Source: Murimonas intestini (GTDB lineage Bacteria; Bacillota; Clostridia; Lachnospirales; Lachnospiraceae). From it: a stretch of DNA of 64,000 nt. The notes beneath the pieces are model-generated. The model had not been told where the DNA came from, did not search any database, and saw nothing but the letters and a program-made list of their open reading frames with translations. The DNA lies in the NCBI GenBank assembly GCA_003148945.1, contig QGGY01000005.1, positions 213,141-277,140 on the forward strand, given 5' to 3'. How positions within the stretch are numbered: the stretch's first letter is position 1; each line of letters starts with the position of its first letter. The position numbers and the translations under genes are program-made. Of the stretch, positions 43,805-53,405 are shown piece by piece.

Positions 43805-44884
43805 ATGAAAAAAAGCAAGAAGAAAGTAGTCCTGATTGTACTGGGGATTGTGTTGGCGCTGATCATTATAGTTGGAGTCATTGTATATGCAGTCCTGCAC
43901 GGACTGTACAAGTCCAGCAATTATGTGGAGGATGAGAATGTGAAGCAGCAGTATCAGGAAAAGCTTGAGCAGGGCAGTGAGGCGCCGCAGGAAACTATTG
44001 ACCCGGAGGAGGCACAAGGGCAGAAGATCGATGAATCAGAAGTAAAAGAGATTGAGAAGAAGAGAAAAGAGTTTTCTGAAAATGAACCGATAACTACAGA
44101 TGGGAAAGTTTATAATGTCCTATTGATAGGAGTGGACCGCAGGGATGATACCTGGGCCGGGAATTCAGATACGATGATTCTGCTGTCGATAAATGAAAAG
44201 AAGAAACAGATCAGCATGGTATCACTCATGAGGGATACTTATGCAGATATTCCGGGCATAGGACTTAGAAAGCTGAATGCTGCACATGCAAATGGGGCAG
44301 GACCTCTTCTGACAGAGACAGTTACTGAGAATTTTAAAGTGCAGGTGGACAGATATATTACAGTAGATTTTAACAACATGATAGATATCATTAATATGGT
44401 TGGACCTATAACGATCAATATGTCGGATTCTGAGGTAAGGGTGGCAAATGATTATATGCGGGAGATGTGCACGCTGCGTAAAGAGAATCTGGATGACCAC
44501 CTTATTGAGAAAGGCGGAAATGTTGTCTGTGACGGGATGCGGGCGGTAGCTTATGCAAGAATACGTTACGTGGGCAATGCTGATTATCAGAGGACCGAGA
44601 GGCAGCGGCTTGTGCTTTCAAAGCTGATGGAAGAGTTAAAGGACATGAGCCTGACAGATCTGTATGATCTTGCTGATGATTTGTTGCCGATGGTAACACA
44701 TAACGTGCCTGAGGATGAGATTTTGGGACTTTTACTTAAGTCGCCTGACCTGTTTAAATATAAAATCGTGCAGGACAGGATTCCGTATGATGGGATGTTC
44801 AATGTTATTTATGTGAATGGACAGGATATGCTTGTCCCTGATTGGGATGATACTGTCAAACGTCTGAAGGAAACCCTCTATTAA
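43805..44884 (+). CDS. LytR-CpsA-Psr (LCP) family cell-wall ligase
   Basis: Transfers undecaprenyl-linked capsule or teichoic polymers onto peptidoglycan. The 359 residues have an N-terminal anchor (VVLIVLGIVLALIIIVGVIVYAVL, about 8-31), an acidic linker and the LCP domain: NVLLIGVDRRDDTWAGNSDTMILLSIN (about 103-129), SLMRDTYADIPG with the key Arg, KLNAAHANGAG, GGNVVCDGMRAVAYARIRYVGNADYQRTERQR (catalytic Arg/Asp region). RBS GGAAAGGGAAAG lies upstream. It stands outside the invertible block, so it would serve either capsule type. Confidence 0.92.
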   Translation: MKKSKKKVVLIVLGIVLALIIIVGVIVYAVLHGLYKSSNYVEDENVKQQYQEKLEQGSEAPQETIDPEEAQGQKIDESEVKEIEKKRKEFSENEPITTDGKVYNVLLIGVDRRDDTWAGNSDTMILLSINEKKKQISMVSLMRDTYADIPGIGLRKLNAAHANGAGPLLTETVTENFKVQVDRYITVDFNNMIDIINMVGPITINMSDSEVRVANDYMREMCTLRKENLDDHLIEKGGNVVCDGMRAVAYARIRYVGNADYQRTERQRLVLSKLMEELKDMSLTDLYDLADDLLPMVTHNVPEDEILGLLLKSPDLFKYKIVQDRIPYDGMFNVIYVNGQDMLVPDWDDTVKRLKETLY

Positions 44885-44911
44885 AAATATAATGTTAAAA
44901 TAAAAATGATG

Positions 44912-45064
44912 TTAATGGCCCTTATTTTTCTTTTCCATATACTCCTTTAAAAATCTGGTTTGTTCAAGGTCATCTATTTGCCTGTCATAAGGTGTCCTGA
45001 TGCACAGACATGTATATAAGGTCAGTATAAAGAATATGAGGGCTATAATTATAATAATGTACAT
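44912..45064 (-). CDS. Small (50-aa) membrane protein
   Basis: A minus-strand frame from ATG 45064, preceded by AAAGGAGA, encodes MYIIIIIALIFFILTLYTCLC (one membrane span) followed by a charged tail (YDRQIDDLEQTRFLKEYMEKKNKGH). It is convergent with the LCP gene. The good ribosome site and the clean hydrophobic-then-charged layout support a real gene. Function unknown. Confidence 0.6.
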   Translation of the reverse strand: MYIIIIIALIFFILTLYTCLCIRTPYDRQIDDLEQTRFLKEYMEKKNKGH

Positions 45065-45382
45065 GAAGTCGTCTCCTTTAACATAAAATTACATTTACTT
45101 TTTGATATTATAGTATGTGGAAAAATAAGAGGTGTATACATTGAGAAAAGATTTTGTTTTTTCTTCCTGAAAACGGACCGGCTAATTAACTGACATGCAG
45201 ACAAGAACTGACAAAGCAGATAAATTTATTTTATCGCTATTATACTTAAATCCTTTTGCTAAGTCAATGTAAATTAAATATTTTATGCAAATGCCCGGTA
45301 AAAAATATGATATGAATAGAAATGTAAAAATAGCTGAGCATTTTCAGATACTGCAGTTATCACAGGAAATAGGAGCTATTAC

Positions 45383-45593
45383 AAAATACAGAAGCTAATA
45401 TAGAATACAAATGGTAATATAAAATATAAAAAGTAATATAGAATTATAGAAGTTAAAATAAAATACAGTAGCTAGAATAGAATACAGTAACTAATATAAG
45501 ATACAGAAACTAATATGGAATACAGATACTAATATAAAATATAGAAACAAATATATAATACTGAGACTAATATAGTACACAGAAATAACTATA
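45383..45593 (+). repeat. Degenerate 19-bp tandem repeat, about 11 units
   Basis: Head-to-tail units near GAATACAGAAACTAATATA, 19-20 bp each, run for about 210 bp without spacers. They are not CRISPR-like because there are no unique spacers. The surrounding 45065-46070 is very AT-rich. A 47-residue plus-strand frame (45855-45998, MDQSENAEIIHGCIALYEVV) lacks a good ribosome site and may be a remnant. Confidence 0.7.
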
Positions 45594-46077
45594 GAACTAT
45601 TTTAGAACACCATTGCTGTTTAGAAGAAAACGGCAGTTTCCAACAAGAAAAGCCAGAAATCTTATAAAATACCCCTGGTTCCAGATGTGAGAAAGTATAA
45701 TGACGCAATAAGCCTTGACTGCCGTTGTTGGACTGTGCGAAAAAATGCTGTATAAGTGAAGCCAATAAACAGATAGACAGAGTGGAAGATATAAATCTTG
45801 TTGATGTGAAAGAAATATCGGAGAATTGGAGAAATATCATTAAAGCTGGGTAAGATGGATCAGAGTGAAAATGCTGAGATAATACATGGCTGTATAGCTC
45901 TCTATGAGGTGGTTCTTTTAGAGTTCCTGCAGCAGAGAGGCATAATTGCAGAAAGATGTAATAGATACAATGGTATAAAAATTATCAAAAATATATAAAA
46001 TTAACAGTTTTAAAAATAATATAAAATCAAATACAAAAATAATATAAAAATAAATAAGAAAATATTAGAAAAAAGTG

Positions 46078-46106
46078 TTGACAAATATAAGGTGTGGTGC
46101 TATTAT
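46078..46106 (+). promoter_or_regulatory. Strong sigma-A promoter
   Basis: TTGACA (46078-46083), exactly 17 bp, TATTAT (46101-46106). Transcription would begin near 46113, just before the structured leader at 46126. Confidence 0.75.
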
Positions 46107-46125
46107 AAAGATAACAAAAATACAT

Positions 46126-46202
46126 TACTAATTAAGGATTCAAACGTGAGGGAACGATAGAATCTGGATCAGGAGACGAGAAATCCTGATAATTAATTAG
46201 TA
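46126..46202 (+). ncRNA. Candidate structured leader RNA (three-way junction)
   Basis: P1 is a perfect 10-bp stem TACTAATTAA (46126-46135)/TTAATTAGTA (46193-46202). P2 is GGATTC (46136-46141)/GAATCT (46160-46165), with an inner CGT/ACG pairing in its loop. P3 is ATCAGGA (46168-46174)/TCCTGAT (46184-46190) with a 9-nt loop. The junction strands are only 0, 2 and 2 nt long. It starts about 13 nt after the predicted transcription start and is followed by AAAGGAGGT (46218-46226). Riboswitch-like in layout; I do not recognise the class. Confidence 0.5.
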
Positions 46203-46214
46203 TATGTAGGACAA

Positions 46215-46965
46215 TTAAAAGGAGGTCGATTTTTACAGGGGTTTCAAGAGTGGCTTGGCAATATGGAAGTGGTAGGGCGTATCTTTCAGTACGGAAACTT
46301 AATAAGAAGGAAGTTTATGATAAGGTATTCTGATGGTAAGTCAGAAGAATTTGATATAAATATACCGGAGATTGAGGAAAGAAAGAATGGTCACCATGTT
46401 GCGTATATACCACAACATCTAAATAAACTTCATTGAGAAGTGAGATTAGATGCAGAACGAAAATAAATATGACATGATAATGAGAGAGTAAAATCACAAT
46501 ATAACAACAGAAGTTCTAAAAGAGAAAGCCAGAAGATGAAAATCAAATGATTATTATAAGGTAAAGATTCTGGAATATCCAGCAGGAAACCTTAAAAGTT
46601 GTATTAGGCCAGTAGATCTCAGCAGGAACATATAAGTTAAAAGTGATGGAACTCAAGAATTCTCATAAAAGGAAAATTTAAGAGGAAGTCGAAATGAATT
46701 TTGATTAGTTTATCAGGAAACAGAAGAAAATGAAAAGAAAACAGGTTGAATCAAGGAAAGGATAAGCTCGGGAGAGAAATCCAGTAAGATGAGACTTGAA
46801 GTGAAGTTTTCAGAGGTGGAAATTGATAAACAAATTAATAAAATTCAGTAGATGGAATCTAAAATAGAAACGTGTCAATAAAGATCGAATCTTAGGGTAG
46901 AGCATCTTAAGATGAAATAGAAATAAAACCACAATTGAACGAAATGTAAGAAAAGACCTCCGATT
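46215..46965 (+). pseudogene. Decayed coding region downstream of the structured leader
   Basis: AAAGGAGGT (46218-46226) is followed in frame by TTA where an NTG start would be expected. The open frame continues QGFQEWLGNMEVVGRIFQYG...IPQHLNKLH to a stop at 46434-46436; the first internal ATG is 46263. Beyond it short coding-like pieces (YKVKILEYPAGNL; MNFD-FIRKQKKMKRKQVESRKG; MRLEVKFSEVEIDKQINKIQ) appear between stops. The pieces could derive from a phage-tail-like or other accessory operon, but no family was established. Confidence 0.4.
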
Positions 46966-46985
46966 AATTGTTTAAAAGTCAGTCA

Positions 46986-47020
46986 GCTGTTATGAAATTA
47001 TAACAGCTTATTTTTTTTGT
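46986..47020 (+). terminator. Intrinsic terminator
   Basis: AGCTGTTAT and ATAACAGCT pair perfectly (9 bp) across a 6-nt loop, followed by TATTTTTTTT. It insulates the decayed region from the rimP operon. Confidence 0.85.
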
Positions 47021-47054
47021 CTTTAAACAGATTGGGTTTTTCTGTGAAAATCTC

Positions 47055-47083
47055 TTGCAATTCCAAAAATAAAGTGATATACT
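47055..47083 (+). promoter_or_regulatory. Promoter of the rimP-nusA-infB operon
   Basis: TTGCAA (47055-47060), 17-bp spacer, TATACT (47078-47083), 99 bp upstream of rimP. Confidence 0.65.
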
Positions 47084-47108
47084 GAGCAAGATGATAATAT
47101 GTTACTAG

Positions 47109-47136
47109 AGTGGAGTGGGCGTAAGTCCACTCCACT
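47109..47136 (+). promoter_or_regulatory. rimP leader hairpin
   Basis: AGTGGAGTGG and CCACTCCACT form a perfect 10-bp stem with an 8-nt loop GCGTAAGT, 45 bp before the rimP start. It is followed by only three T residues, so it is either a weak attenuator or a mRNA-stabilising/regulatory hairpin of the operon leader. Confidence 0.5.
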
Positions 47137-47181
47137 TTGTGATATGGGAATTAATAGTGTTATAGAAGAAAGGTGGCACGG

Positions 47182-47649
47182 ATGACGAAAAAGGAAATCT
47201 ATGAGCAGAAGACAGAAGAGCTGATACTCCCTATCGTGGAAGCTAACCAATTTGAGCTGGTGGATGTGGAATATGTAAAAGAAGGCTCCAACTGGTATTT
47301 AAGGGCATATATTGACAAGCCCGGCGGTATTACAGTCGATGACTGTGAGGTGGTCAGCAGGGCTTTAGGTGATTTGCTGGACAAGAATGATTTTATTGAT
47401 GAAGCCTATATTCTGGAGGTCAGCTCACCTGGGTTGGGGCGTCCGCTGAAAAAAGAGAAGGATTTTAAGAGGAGCTTAGGCCAGGAAATAGAGGTTCGTA
47501 CTTACCGGGCCATCGACAGACAGAAGGAATTTACAGGCATTCTGAAATCTTATGAAAAAGATGGATTTACTATAGAGCTGGAAAATGGGGAAGAAATGGA
47601 ATTTGCCAAATCTGATGTTGCGCTTGTCAGACTGGCATTTGATTTTTAG
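47182..47649 (+). CDS. rimP: Ribosome maturation factor RimP
   Basis: 30S subunit assembly factor. 155 residues from ATG 47182 (AGGTGG 7 nt upstream; an in-frame GTG lies 9 bp earlier). N-terminal alpha/beta domain: VDVEYVKEGSNWYLRAYIDKPGGITVDDCEVVSRALGDLLD, then EVSSPGLGRPLKKEKDFKRSLGQEIEVRTY leading to the C-terminal SH3-like barrel. First gene of the conserved rimP-nusA-ylxRQ-infB cluster. Confidence 0.95.
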   Translation: MTKKEIYEQKTEELILPIVEANQFELVDVEYVKEGSNWYLRAYIDKPGGITVDDCEVVSRALGDLLDKNDFIDEAYILEVSSPGLGRPLKKEKDFKRSLGQEIEVRTYRAIDRQKEFTGILKSYEKDGFTIELENGEEMEFAKSDVALVRLAFDF

Positions 47650-47756
47650 AGGTGCATGCACAGTACCCGCTGCCGGATAAAGTTAAAATGTGCAGTTTGA
47701 TTTCGCAGTTGGCCGGGCCGGCCGCTGCTTGATTATAATAAGGAGGAAACATTGTC

Positions 47757-49049
47757 ATGAATAACGAGTTGTTGGAGGCGCTGAATCTTTTGGAAAAAGA
47801 GAAAGATATCAGTAAAGATACGCTGCTTGAGGCGATAGAACAGTCGCTGATCCAGGCATGCAAGAATCATTTTGGAAAGGCGGATAATGTAAAGGTAAAT
47901 ATAAATCCGGAGACTTGCGACTTCGGTGTATATGCAGAAAAAACTGTTGTAGAGAATGTAGAAGATTCAGTTACAGAGATTAGCCTGGTGAACGCCAAGA
48001 TGATTGATTCTAAATACGATATCGGGGATATCGTAAATGTGGAGATCAAATCAAAAGAGTTCGGACGTATAGCAACGCAGAATGCCAAGAACGTAATTTT
48101 GCAGAAAATCCGTGAGGAAGAAAGAAAAGTTCTTTTCAATCAGTATTACGGTAAAGAAAAAGATGTCATTACTGGTATCGTACAGAGATATCTGGGCAAA
48201 AATGTGAGTATCAACTTAGGCAAAGTGGATGCGATCCTGAATGAGAATGAGATGGTTAAGGGCGAGGTATTTAAGCCTACAGAGCGTATAAAGGTATATG
48301 TGCTGGAAGTTAAGGATACACCAAAGGGGCCGAAGATCCTTGTTTCCAGGACACACCCGGAGCTGGTGAAGAGGCTGTTTGAATCTGAAGTGACAGAAGT
48401 TAAGGACGGGACAGTTGAAATCAAGAGTATTGCCAGAGAAGCGGGCAGCAGGACTAAGATCGCTGTGGCTTCCAATAATCAGGATGTAGATCCGGTGGGC
48501 GCATGTGTCGGCATCAATGGCGCCAGGGTGAATTCCATCGTCAGTGAGCTCAGGGGTGAAAAAATCGATATTATTAATTGGAGCGATAACCCTGCAATCC
48601 TCATTGAGAATGCTTTGAGCCCGGCTAAGGTAATCTGGGTAATCGCAGATGCTGATGAAAAAACAGCTAAGGTAGTTGTTCCTGATTATCAGCTCTCTCT
48701 GGCTATCGGCAAAGAGGGACAGAATGCAAGGCTGGCTGCAAGGCTGACCGGATTTAAGATCGACATCAAGAGCGAGACTCAGGCCAGAGAGTCAGGAGAA
48801 TTTGATGATTATTTTGAAGCATATGACAATGCTTTCGATGAAGAGTATCCTGAAGAATATGAGGGAGAATACTCAGAGGAATATGAAGAAGGATATGAGC
48901 CCGAGTACGAAGAAGGCGGTTATGCAGAGGATAGTTATGAAGCTGAAGGATATATGCAGGATACAGATGATATTCAAGCTGCGGAGAATATCCATGATGC
49001 AGATTTCCAGGCAGGCCAGCCTGAATCAGATGGTACTGGTGAGCAGTAG
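47757..49049 (+). CDS. nusA: Transcription termination/antitermination factor NusA
   Basis: RNA polymerase-binding elongation factor. 430 residues: N-terminal RNAP-binding domain (1 to about 125), S1 domain (about 135-200; GIVQRYLGKNVSINLGKVDAIL), KH1 with REAGSRTKIAVASNN and DPVGACVGINGARVNSIVSEL, and KH2 ending in LAIGKEGQNARLAARLTGFKIDIKSE (about 320-345). An unusual acidic tail of about 80 residues follows, rich in EEY and EGEYSEEY. RBS AAGGAGGAAAC lies before ATG 47757. Confidence 0.95.
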   Translation: MNNELLEALNLLEKEKDISKDTLLEAIEQSLIQACKNHFGKADNVKVNINPETCDFGVYAEKTVVENVEDSVTEISLVNAKMIDSKYDIGDIVNVEIKSKEFGRIATQNAKNVILQKIREEERKVLFNQYYGKEKDVITGIVQRYLGKNVSINLGKVDAILNENEMVKGEVFKPTERIKVYVLEVKDTPKGPKILVSRTHPELVKRLFESEVTEVKDGTVEIKSIAREAGSRTKIAVASNNQDVDPVGACVGINGARVNSIVSELRGEKIDIINWSDNPAILIENALSPAKVIWVIADADEKTAKVVVPDYQLSLAIGKEGQNARLAARLTGFKIDIKSETQARESGEFDDYFEAYDNAFDEEYPEEYEGEYSEEYEEGYEPEYEEGGYAEDSYEAEGYMQDTDDIQAAENIHDADFQAGQPESDGTGEQ

Positions 49050-49063
49050 GCAGAGGTGATAAG

Positions 49064-49342
49064 ATGGGGCAGGTACGTAAAGTACCTATGCGCAAGTGCA
49101 TAGGATGTCAGGAAATGAAGAGTAAAAAAGAGATGATGAGGGTTCTGAAGACTTCAGAGGACGAGATCATCCTTGATACTACGGGAAAGAAAAATGGCAG
49201 AGGTGCATACATCTGCTTTTCAAAGGAATGTTTTGAAAAGGCAATTAAAAATAAAGGACTGGAGCGCTCGCTCAAGACGGGCATCCCTCCGGAAGTTTAT
49301 GAAAGCTTGAAAAAGGAGATAGAGTCTATTGAATCAAAATAA
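49064..49342 (+). CDS. ylxR: YlxR/RnpM family RNA-binding protein
   Basis: 92-residue DUF448 protein: RKVPMRKCIGCQEMKSKKEMMRVLK (residues 4-28), GRGAYICFSKECFEKAIKNKGLERSLK (about 48-74). The family has been linked to RNase P modulation. It lies between nusA and ylxQ as in most Firmicutes. The stop overlaps the ylxQ start by 14 nt. Confidence 0.93.
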   Translation: MGQVRKVPMRKCIGCQEMKSKKEMMRVLKTSEDEIILDTTGKKNGRGAYICFSKECFEKAIKNKGLERSLKTGIPPEVYESLKKEIESIESK

Positions 49343-49640
49343 AGTTTTATCTCTTGTCGGTCTCGCAACTAAGGCAGGTAAGACTGTGAGCGGTGAGTTT
49401 TCGACAGAGAAGGCTGTGAAGACAGGGACAGCGAGCCTTGTGATCGTATCAGCCGAGGCTTCCGACAATACGAAGAAGAAATTTCAGAATATGTGTACCT
49501 TCTATGAAGTGCCGATTTATTTTTACGGGACGAAAGATGAACTGGGGACAGCAATGGGAAAAGAGTTTAGAGCGTCTTTAGCGGTGCTGGATGCCGGTTT
49601 GTCAGCTGCCATTAAGAAGCAACTTAGTAACGCCAATTAG
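49329..49640 (+). CDS. ylxQ: L7Ae-family ribosomal/K-turn binding protein YlxQ
   Basis: 103 residues from a TTG start at 49329, inside ylxR, chosen because AAAAGGAGA precedes it at 8-12 nt. L7Ae fold: VLSLVGLATKAGKTVSGEFSTEKAVKTG and LVIVSAEASDNTKKKFQNMC, then PIYFYGTKDELGTAMGKEFRASLAVLD. K-turn RNA binding is expected from the family. Confidence 0.92.
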   Translation: MNQNKVLSLVGLATKAGKTVSGEFSTEKAVKTGTASLVIVSAEASDNTKKKFQNMCTFYEVPIYFYGTKDELGTAMGKEFRASLAVLDAGLSAAIKKQLSNAN

Positions 49641-49652
49641 GAGGTAGTGTGT

Positions 49653-52600
49653 ATGTCAAAAATAAGAGTGCATGAATTAGCTAAGGAATTAGGAAGACAG
49701 AACAGAGAAGTTTTAAATTTTTTGGCCGATAAAGGATTTGAACTGAAGAGCCACATGAGCATGGTAGAAGATGAGCAGGTGGACATGGTGAGAAAACGGT
49801 ATGGCAAAAAAGCAGAAGTTTTGAAAACAAAAGTAGAAAATATAAGAGCAGAGGTAGGAAAAGAAGTGTCAAAAGAGAATGAACAGAATGAACAAAAAGT
49901 AGAAACGGGGCAGGGGGAAGCTCCTAAGAAAAAACCGAATATCACACAGGTATTCCATCCCCAGAACAGCCGGACAGGAATGGTGCGTCCAGGCTCAAGG
50001 CCCCAGGGCCAGAGGCAGGGAGCCAGACCGGCTCAGGGATCACGTCCGGCACAGCCGGGACAGGGAGCGCGTCCGTCAGCAGCTTCGCAGCCGGCCCGCG
50101 GCGTGAATCAGAACCAGGCTCAGCCGTCAGATTCCAAACAGGTGCAGCCGGTTCAGAGCAGCCAGCAGACTGCAGCTCAGGGCCAGGATGCTGTTAAGCC
50201 GGTACAGCGGCCGCAGGGCCAGGTATCTCCGCAGCCTCAGAGCCACTCAAATGAGGCACAGGAGCAGGCAGGAACGAGACCGGTACAGGCATCCCAGCCT
50301 CAGAGTACAGCAGCTCGTCCGGTGCAGCCGTCCCAGCAGGGAGCTGCAAGACCGGCACAGCCGGCACAAAGCCATGCATCGTCAGATGTAAGGGCACAGC
50401 AGGCACCAGCAGGCGCGCCACGTCAGGACGGTTACAGGCAGGGAACACAGGGCCAGAATGGCCGTTCAAACTACCGTCAGGGCTCTGACAGCAGGCAGCA
50501 GGGAAGCCGTCCTGATGGCAGAAGCCAGGATAACAGAAATCAGGGAGAACGCAGGTACTCTGATAATAGAAACGACAACAGAGGCCAGGGTAACAGAGGT
50601 CCGTCAGACAACAGGAGCCAGGGTAACAGAGGTCCATCGGACAACAGAACCCAGGGTTACAGAGGCCCGTCAGATAACAGAGGCCAGGGCTACAGAGGCC
50701 CGTCAGACAACAGGAACCAGGGAAACAGAGGCCCGTCAGACAACAGAGGCCAGGGAAACAGGGGTCCGTCAGATAACAGAGGCCAGGGTTACAGAGGCCC
50801 GTCAGATAACAGGGGTCCGTCAGACAACAGAAGCCAAGGCTACAGAGGTCCTTCAGATAACAGGAGCCAGGGCTACAGAGGTCCTTCAGACAACAGAGGC
50901 CAGGGGAACAGGGGCCCGTCAGACAACAGAGGGCGCTACAATGATGGTCCGGGCAGAGGCCAGGATAACAAAGACAGAAGGACACCAGCTATTCCGGCAG
51001 CTCCGGAACTGAAGGCAGGAACTAAGGAAAGCCGTACCAGAACAAGGACTGAGCGCGGTGACAGAAATAATGACAGGGATAAATTCGACAGGAATGTACG
51101 CCAGGAAAAAAATGTAGGGCGCGGCAATCCAAAGAATAATAATGTAAAACCAGGTAAGAATAACAATGTAAATTCACAAGCCAAGGCGCCGGCGCCGCAG
51201 GAGAAAAAGGAAGACGAGATCAAGACGATTATCCTTCCGGAGACAATAACAATTAAAGAACTGGCAGAAAAAATGAAGATCCAGGCAGCTGCTATTGTCA
51301 AGAAGCTTTTCCTCCAGGGAGTAATGGTAACTGTTAATCAGGAGATTGACTATGCCAAGGCTGAAGAGATTGCACTGGAATATAACTGCATAGCTGAGCC
51401 TGAAGTGAAGATCGATGTTATAGAGGAGCTTCTTAAAGAAGATGAGGAAGATGAAGCAGCAATGGTTTCCAGACCTCCTGTCGTCTGTGTCATGGGTCAT
51501 GTTGACCATGGTAAGACATCTCTTCTGGATGCGATCAGGAATACTCATGTTATTGCAAAAGAAGCCGGCGGGATCACTCAGCACATAGGTGCTTATGTAG
51601 TTGAAATAGGCGGACAGAAGATTACTTTCCTGGATACACCGGGACATGAAGCATTCACAGCAATGCGTATGCGCGGCGCTAATTCAACAGATATCGCTAT
51701 CCTCGTAGTTGCAGCAGATGACGGTGTTATGCCTCAGACTGTGGAAGCTATCAACCATGCAAAGGCAGCCGGTATTGAGATCATAGTAGCTATCAACAAG
51801 ATTGATAAGCCAAGTGCAAATGTTGAGAGAGTTAAACAGGAGCTTTCAGAATATGAGCTGGTTCCGGAGGACTGGGGCGGAAGTACAATATTTGTACCTG
51901 TATCTGCACATACTCAGGAAGGTATCGAGCAGCTTCTGGAAATGATTCTGCTTACAGCAGAGGTTTCTGAACTGAAGGCCAATCCGAACAGAAGGGCAAG
52001 AGGTCTTGTCATTGAAGCAGAGCTGGATAGAGGAAAAGGACCAGTGGCTACAGTGCTTGTACAGAAGGGTACACTCCATGTTGGCGATCCGATCGCAGCA
52101 GGTTCCTCCCATGGTAAAATACGTGCCATGATGGATGATAAGGGACGCAGAGTCAAAGAAGCAGGCCCGTCTACACCTGTAGAGATCCTGGGACTCAGCG
52201 ATGTGCCTAATGCAGGAGAGATATTTGTCATTACTGAAAATGAGAAGGAAGCCAGAAGCTTTGCCGAGACATTTATCGGCCAGGGCAAGGAGAAGCTTCT
52301 TGAAGATACAAAAGCCAAGATGTCTCTGGATGACTTGTTCAGCCAGATCCAGGCAGGAAATTTAAAAGAACTGAATATTATTGTTAAAGCAGACGTGCAG
52401 GGATCGGTGGAAGCAGTTAAGCAGAGCCTCCTGAAGCTGTCCAATGAAGAAGTGGTTGTAAAAGTCATCCACAGCGGTGTGGGAGCTATTAATGAATCAG
52501 ATGTTATTCTGGCATCTGCTTCTAATGCTATCATCATTGGCTTTAATGTACGCCCCGATGCAGCAGCTAAAGATACAGCTGAGAGAGAGGGCGTGGATGT

Positions 52601-52970
52601 AAGGCTTTACCGCGTCATCTATGATGCGATCGCTGATGTGGAGGCTGCAATGAAGGGCATGCTGGATCCTGTCTTTGAAGAAAAGGTTCTTGGCCATGCT
52701 GAAGTGCGCCAGACATTCAAAGCGTCAGGTATTGGTACGATCGCTGGTTCTTATGTGCTTGACGGAACATTCCAGAGAGGCTGTTCTGTGCGCATCACCA
52801 GAGAAGGAAAGCAGATATTCGAAGGCGCTCTGGCTTCGCTGAAGCGCTTTAAGGATGATGTGAAGGAAGTCAGGGCTGGATATGAGTGCGGCCTTGTATT
52901 CGAGAAATTCAATGATATCAAGGAGTTTGACCAGGTAGAGGCTTATACTATGGTTGAGGTTCCGAGATAG
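49653..52970 (+). CDS. infB: Translation initiation factor IF-2
   Basis: GTPase placing initiator tRNA on the ribosome. The start is ATG 49653 (GGAGG 8-12 nt upstream), 1105 residues. An IF2_N helical domain opens the protein ([26 protein letters not shown]). A long unstructured Gln/Pro-, then Arg/Gly/Asn-rich region spans about 90-510. It includes 11 copies of GPSDNR, mostly in 10-residue units, at about 314-428. A second IF2_N lies at about 530-580. The G domain has [12 protein letters not shown] (about 615), [18 protein letters not shown] and SAHTQEG, then domains II-IV ending [16 protein letters not shown]. The linker is much longer than in most IF-2 proteins. Confidence 0.95.
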   Translation: MSKIRVHELAKELGRQNREVLNFLADKGFELKSHMSMVEDEQVDMVRKRYGKKAEVLKTKVENIRAEVGKEVSKENEQNEQKVETGQGEAPKKKPNITQVFHPQNSRTGMVRPGSRPQGQRQGARPAQGSRPAQPGQGARPSAASQPARGVNQNQAQPSDSKQVQPVQSSQQTAAQGQDAVKPVQRPQGQVSPQPQSHSNEAQEQAGTRPVQASQPQSTAARPVQPSQQGAARPAQPAQSHASSDVRAQQAPAGAPRQDGYRQGTQGQNGRSNYRQGSDSRQQGSRPDGRSQDNRNQGERRYSDNRNDNRGQGNRGPSDNRSQGNRGPSDNRTQGYRGPSDNRGQGYRGPSDNRNQGNRGPSDNRGQGNRGPSDNRGQGYRGPSDNRGPSDNRSQGYRGPSDNRSQGYRGPSDNRGQGNRGPSDNRGRYNDGPGRGQDNKDRRTPAIPAAPELKAGTKESRTRTRTERGDRNNDRDKFDRNVRQEKNVGRGNPKNNNVKPGKNNNVNSQAKAPAPQEKKEDEIKTIILPETITIKELAEKMKIQAAAIVKKLFLQGVMVTVNQEIDYAKAEEIALEYNCIAEPEVKIDVIEELLKEDEEDEAAMVSRPPVVCVMGHVDHGKTSLLDAIRNTHVIAKEAGGITQHIGAYVVEIGGQKITFLDTPGHEAFTAMRMRGANSTDIAILVVAADDGVMPQTVEAINHAKAAGIEIIVAINKIDKPSANVERVKQELSEYELVPEDWGGSTIFVPVSAHTQEGIEQLLEMILLTAEVSELKANPNRRARGLVIEAELDRGKGPVATVLVQKGTLHVGDPIAAGSSHGKIRAMMDDKGRRVKEAGPSTPVEILGLSDVPNAGEIFVITENEKEARSFAETFIGQGKEKLLEDTKAKMSLDDLFSQIQAGNLKELNIIVKADVQGSVEAVKQSLLKLSNEEVVVKVIHSGVGAINESDVILASASNAIIIGFNVRPDAAAKDTAEREGVDVRLYRVIYDAIADVEAAMKGMLDPVFEEKVLGHAEVRQTFKASGIGTIAGSYVLDGTFQRGCSVRITREGKQIFEGALASLKRFKDDVKEVRAGYECGLVFEKFNDIKEFDQVEAYTMVEVPR
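50580..50936 (+). repeat. In-frame 30-bp tandem repeat inside infB
   Basis: About 11 units encode RGPSDNR-x-QG-Y/N. One unit is shortened ([16 protein letters not shown]), a sign of slippage. Units are highly similar at DNA level, so array length may vary between strains. The antisense frame across it is long only because of the repeat. Confidence 0.8.
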
Positions 52971-52988
52971 GAACAGGCGGTATAATAA

Positions 52989-53405
52989 ATGAGAAAAAAC
53001 AGCATTAAGAATACACGTATTAACGGTGAGGTCCAGAGGGAGCTTTCCAATATCATCAGGGGGGAAATCAAGGATCCGCGCATTAATCCGCTGACAAGTG
53101 TTGTGGCAGTGGAAGTGGCGCCTGATCTGAAGACCTGCAAGGCATACATCAGTGTGCTGGGTGATGAGGAGTCTCAGAAGAATACACTGACCGGGCTGAG
53201 AAGCGCGGAAGGATATATCAGAAGAGAGCTTGCGAGGACTATCAATCTGAGAAATACGCCGGAGATACGGTTTATTCTGGATCAGTCTATAGAATACGGC
53301 GTGAATATGTCGAAGCTCATAGACAATGTCAATAAAGAAAGCGCTGCGAAAGCAGATGTTTCACTGGAAAGTGCAGATTTAGCAGAGGGTGGGGACAATG
53401 AATAA
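52989..53405 (+). CDS. rbfA: Ribosome-binding factor A
   Basis: 30S maturation factor with a KH-like fold. 138 residues: NTRINGEVQRELSNIIRGEIKDPRINPLTSVVAVEVAPDLKTCKAYISVLG (about 8-58) and IRRELARTINLRNTPEIRFILDQSIEYGVNMSKLID (about 76-111). A short acidic tail overlaps the next gene's start region. Position after infB is canonical. Confidence 0.95.
   Translation: MRKNSIKNTRINGEVQRELSNIIRGEIKDPRINPLTSVVAVEVAPDLKTCKAYISVLGDEESQKNTLTGLRSAEGYIRRELARTINLRNTPEIRFILDQSIEYGVNMSKLIDNVNKESAAKADVSLESADLAEGGDNE

Noticed and set aside
45383..45593. CRISPR array
   Set aside because: Repeats abut each other without unique spacers and are diverged; no cas genes. The same reasoning excludes 43358-43408 and the infB repeats.
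46126..46202. Hammerhead or purine-riboswitch identity for the three-way junction
   Set aside because: The conserved CUGAUGA/GAAA core and the purine-junction residues are missing; left as unassigned.
50194..50985. 263-codon minus-strand frame rich in Cys-Leu-Pro repeats
   Set aside because: It is antisense to the repetitive linker of infB; its repeats mirror the GPSDNR units and no ribosome site is present.
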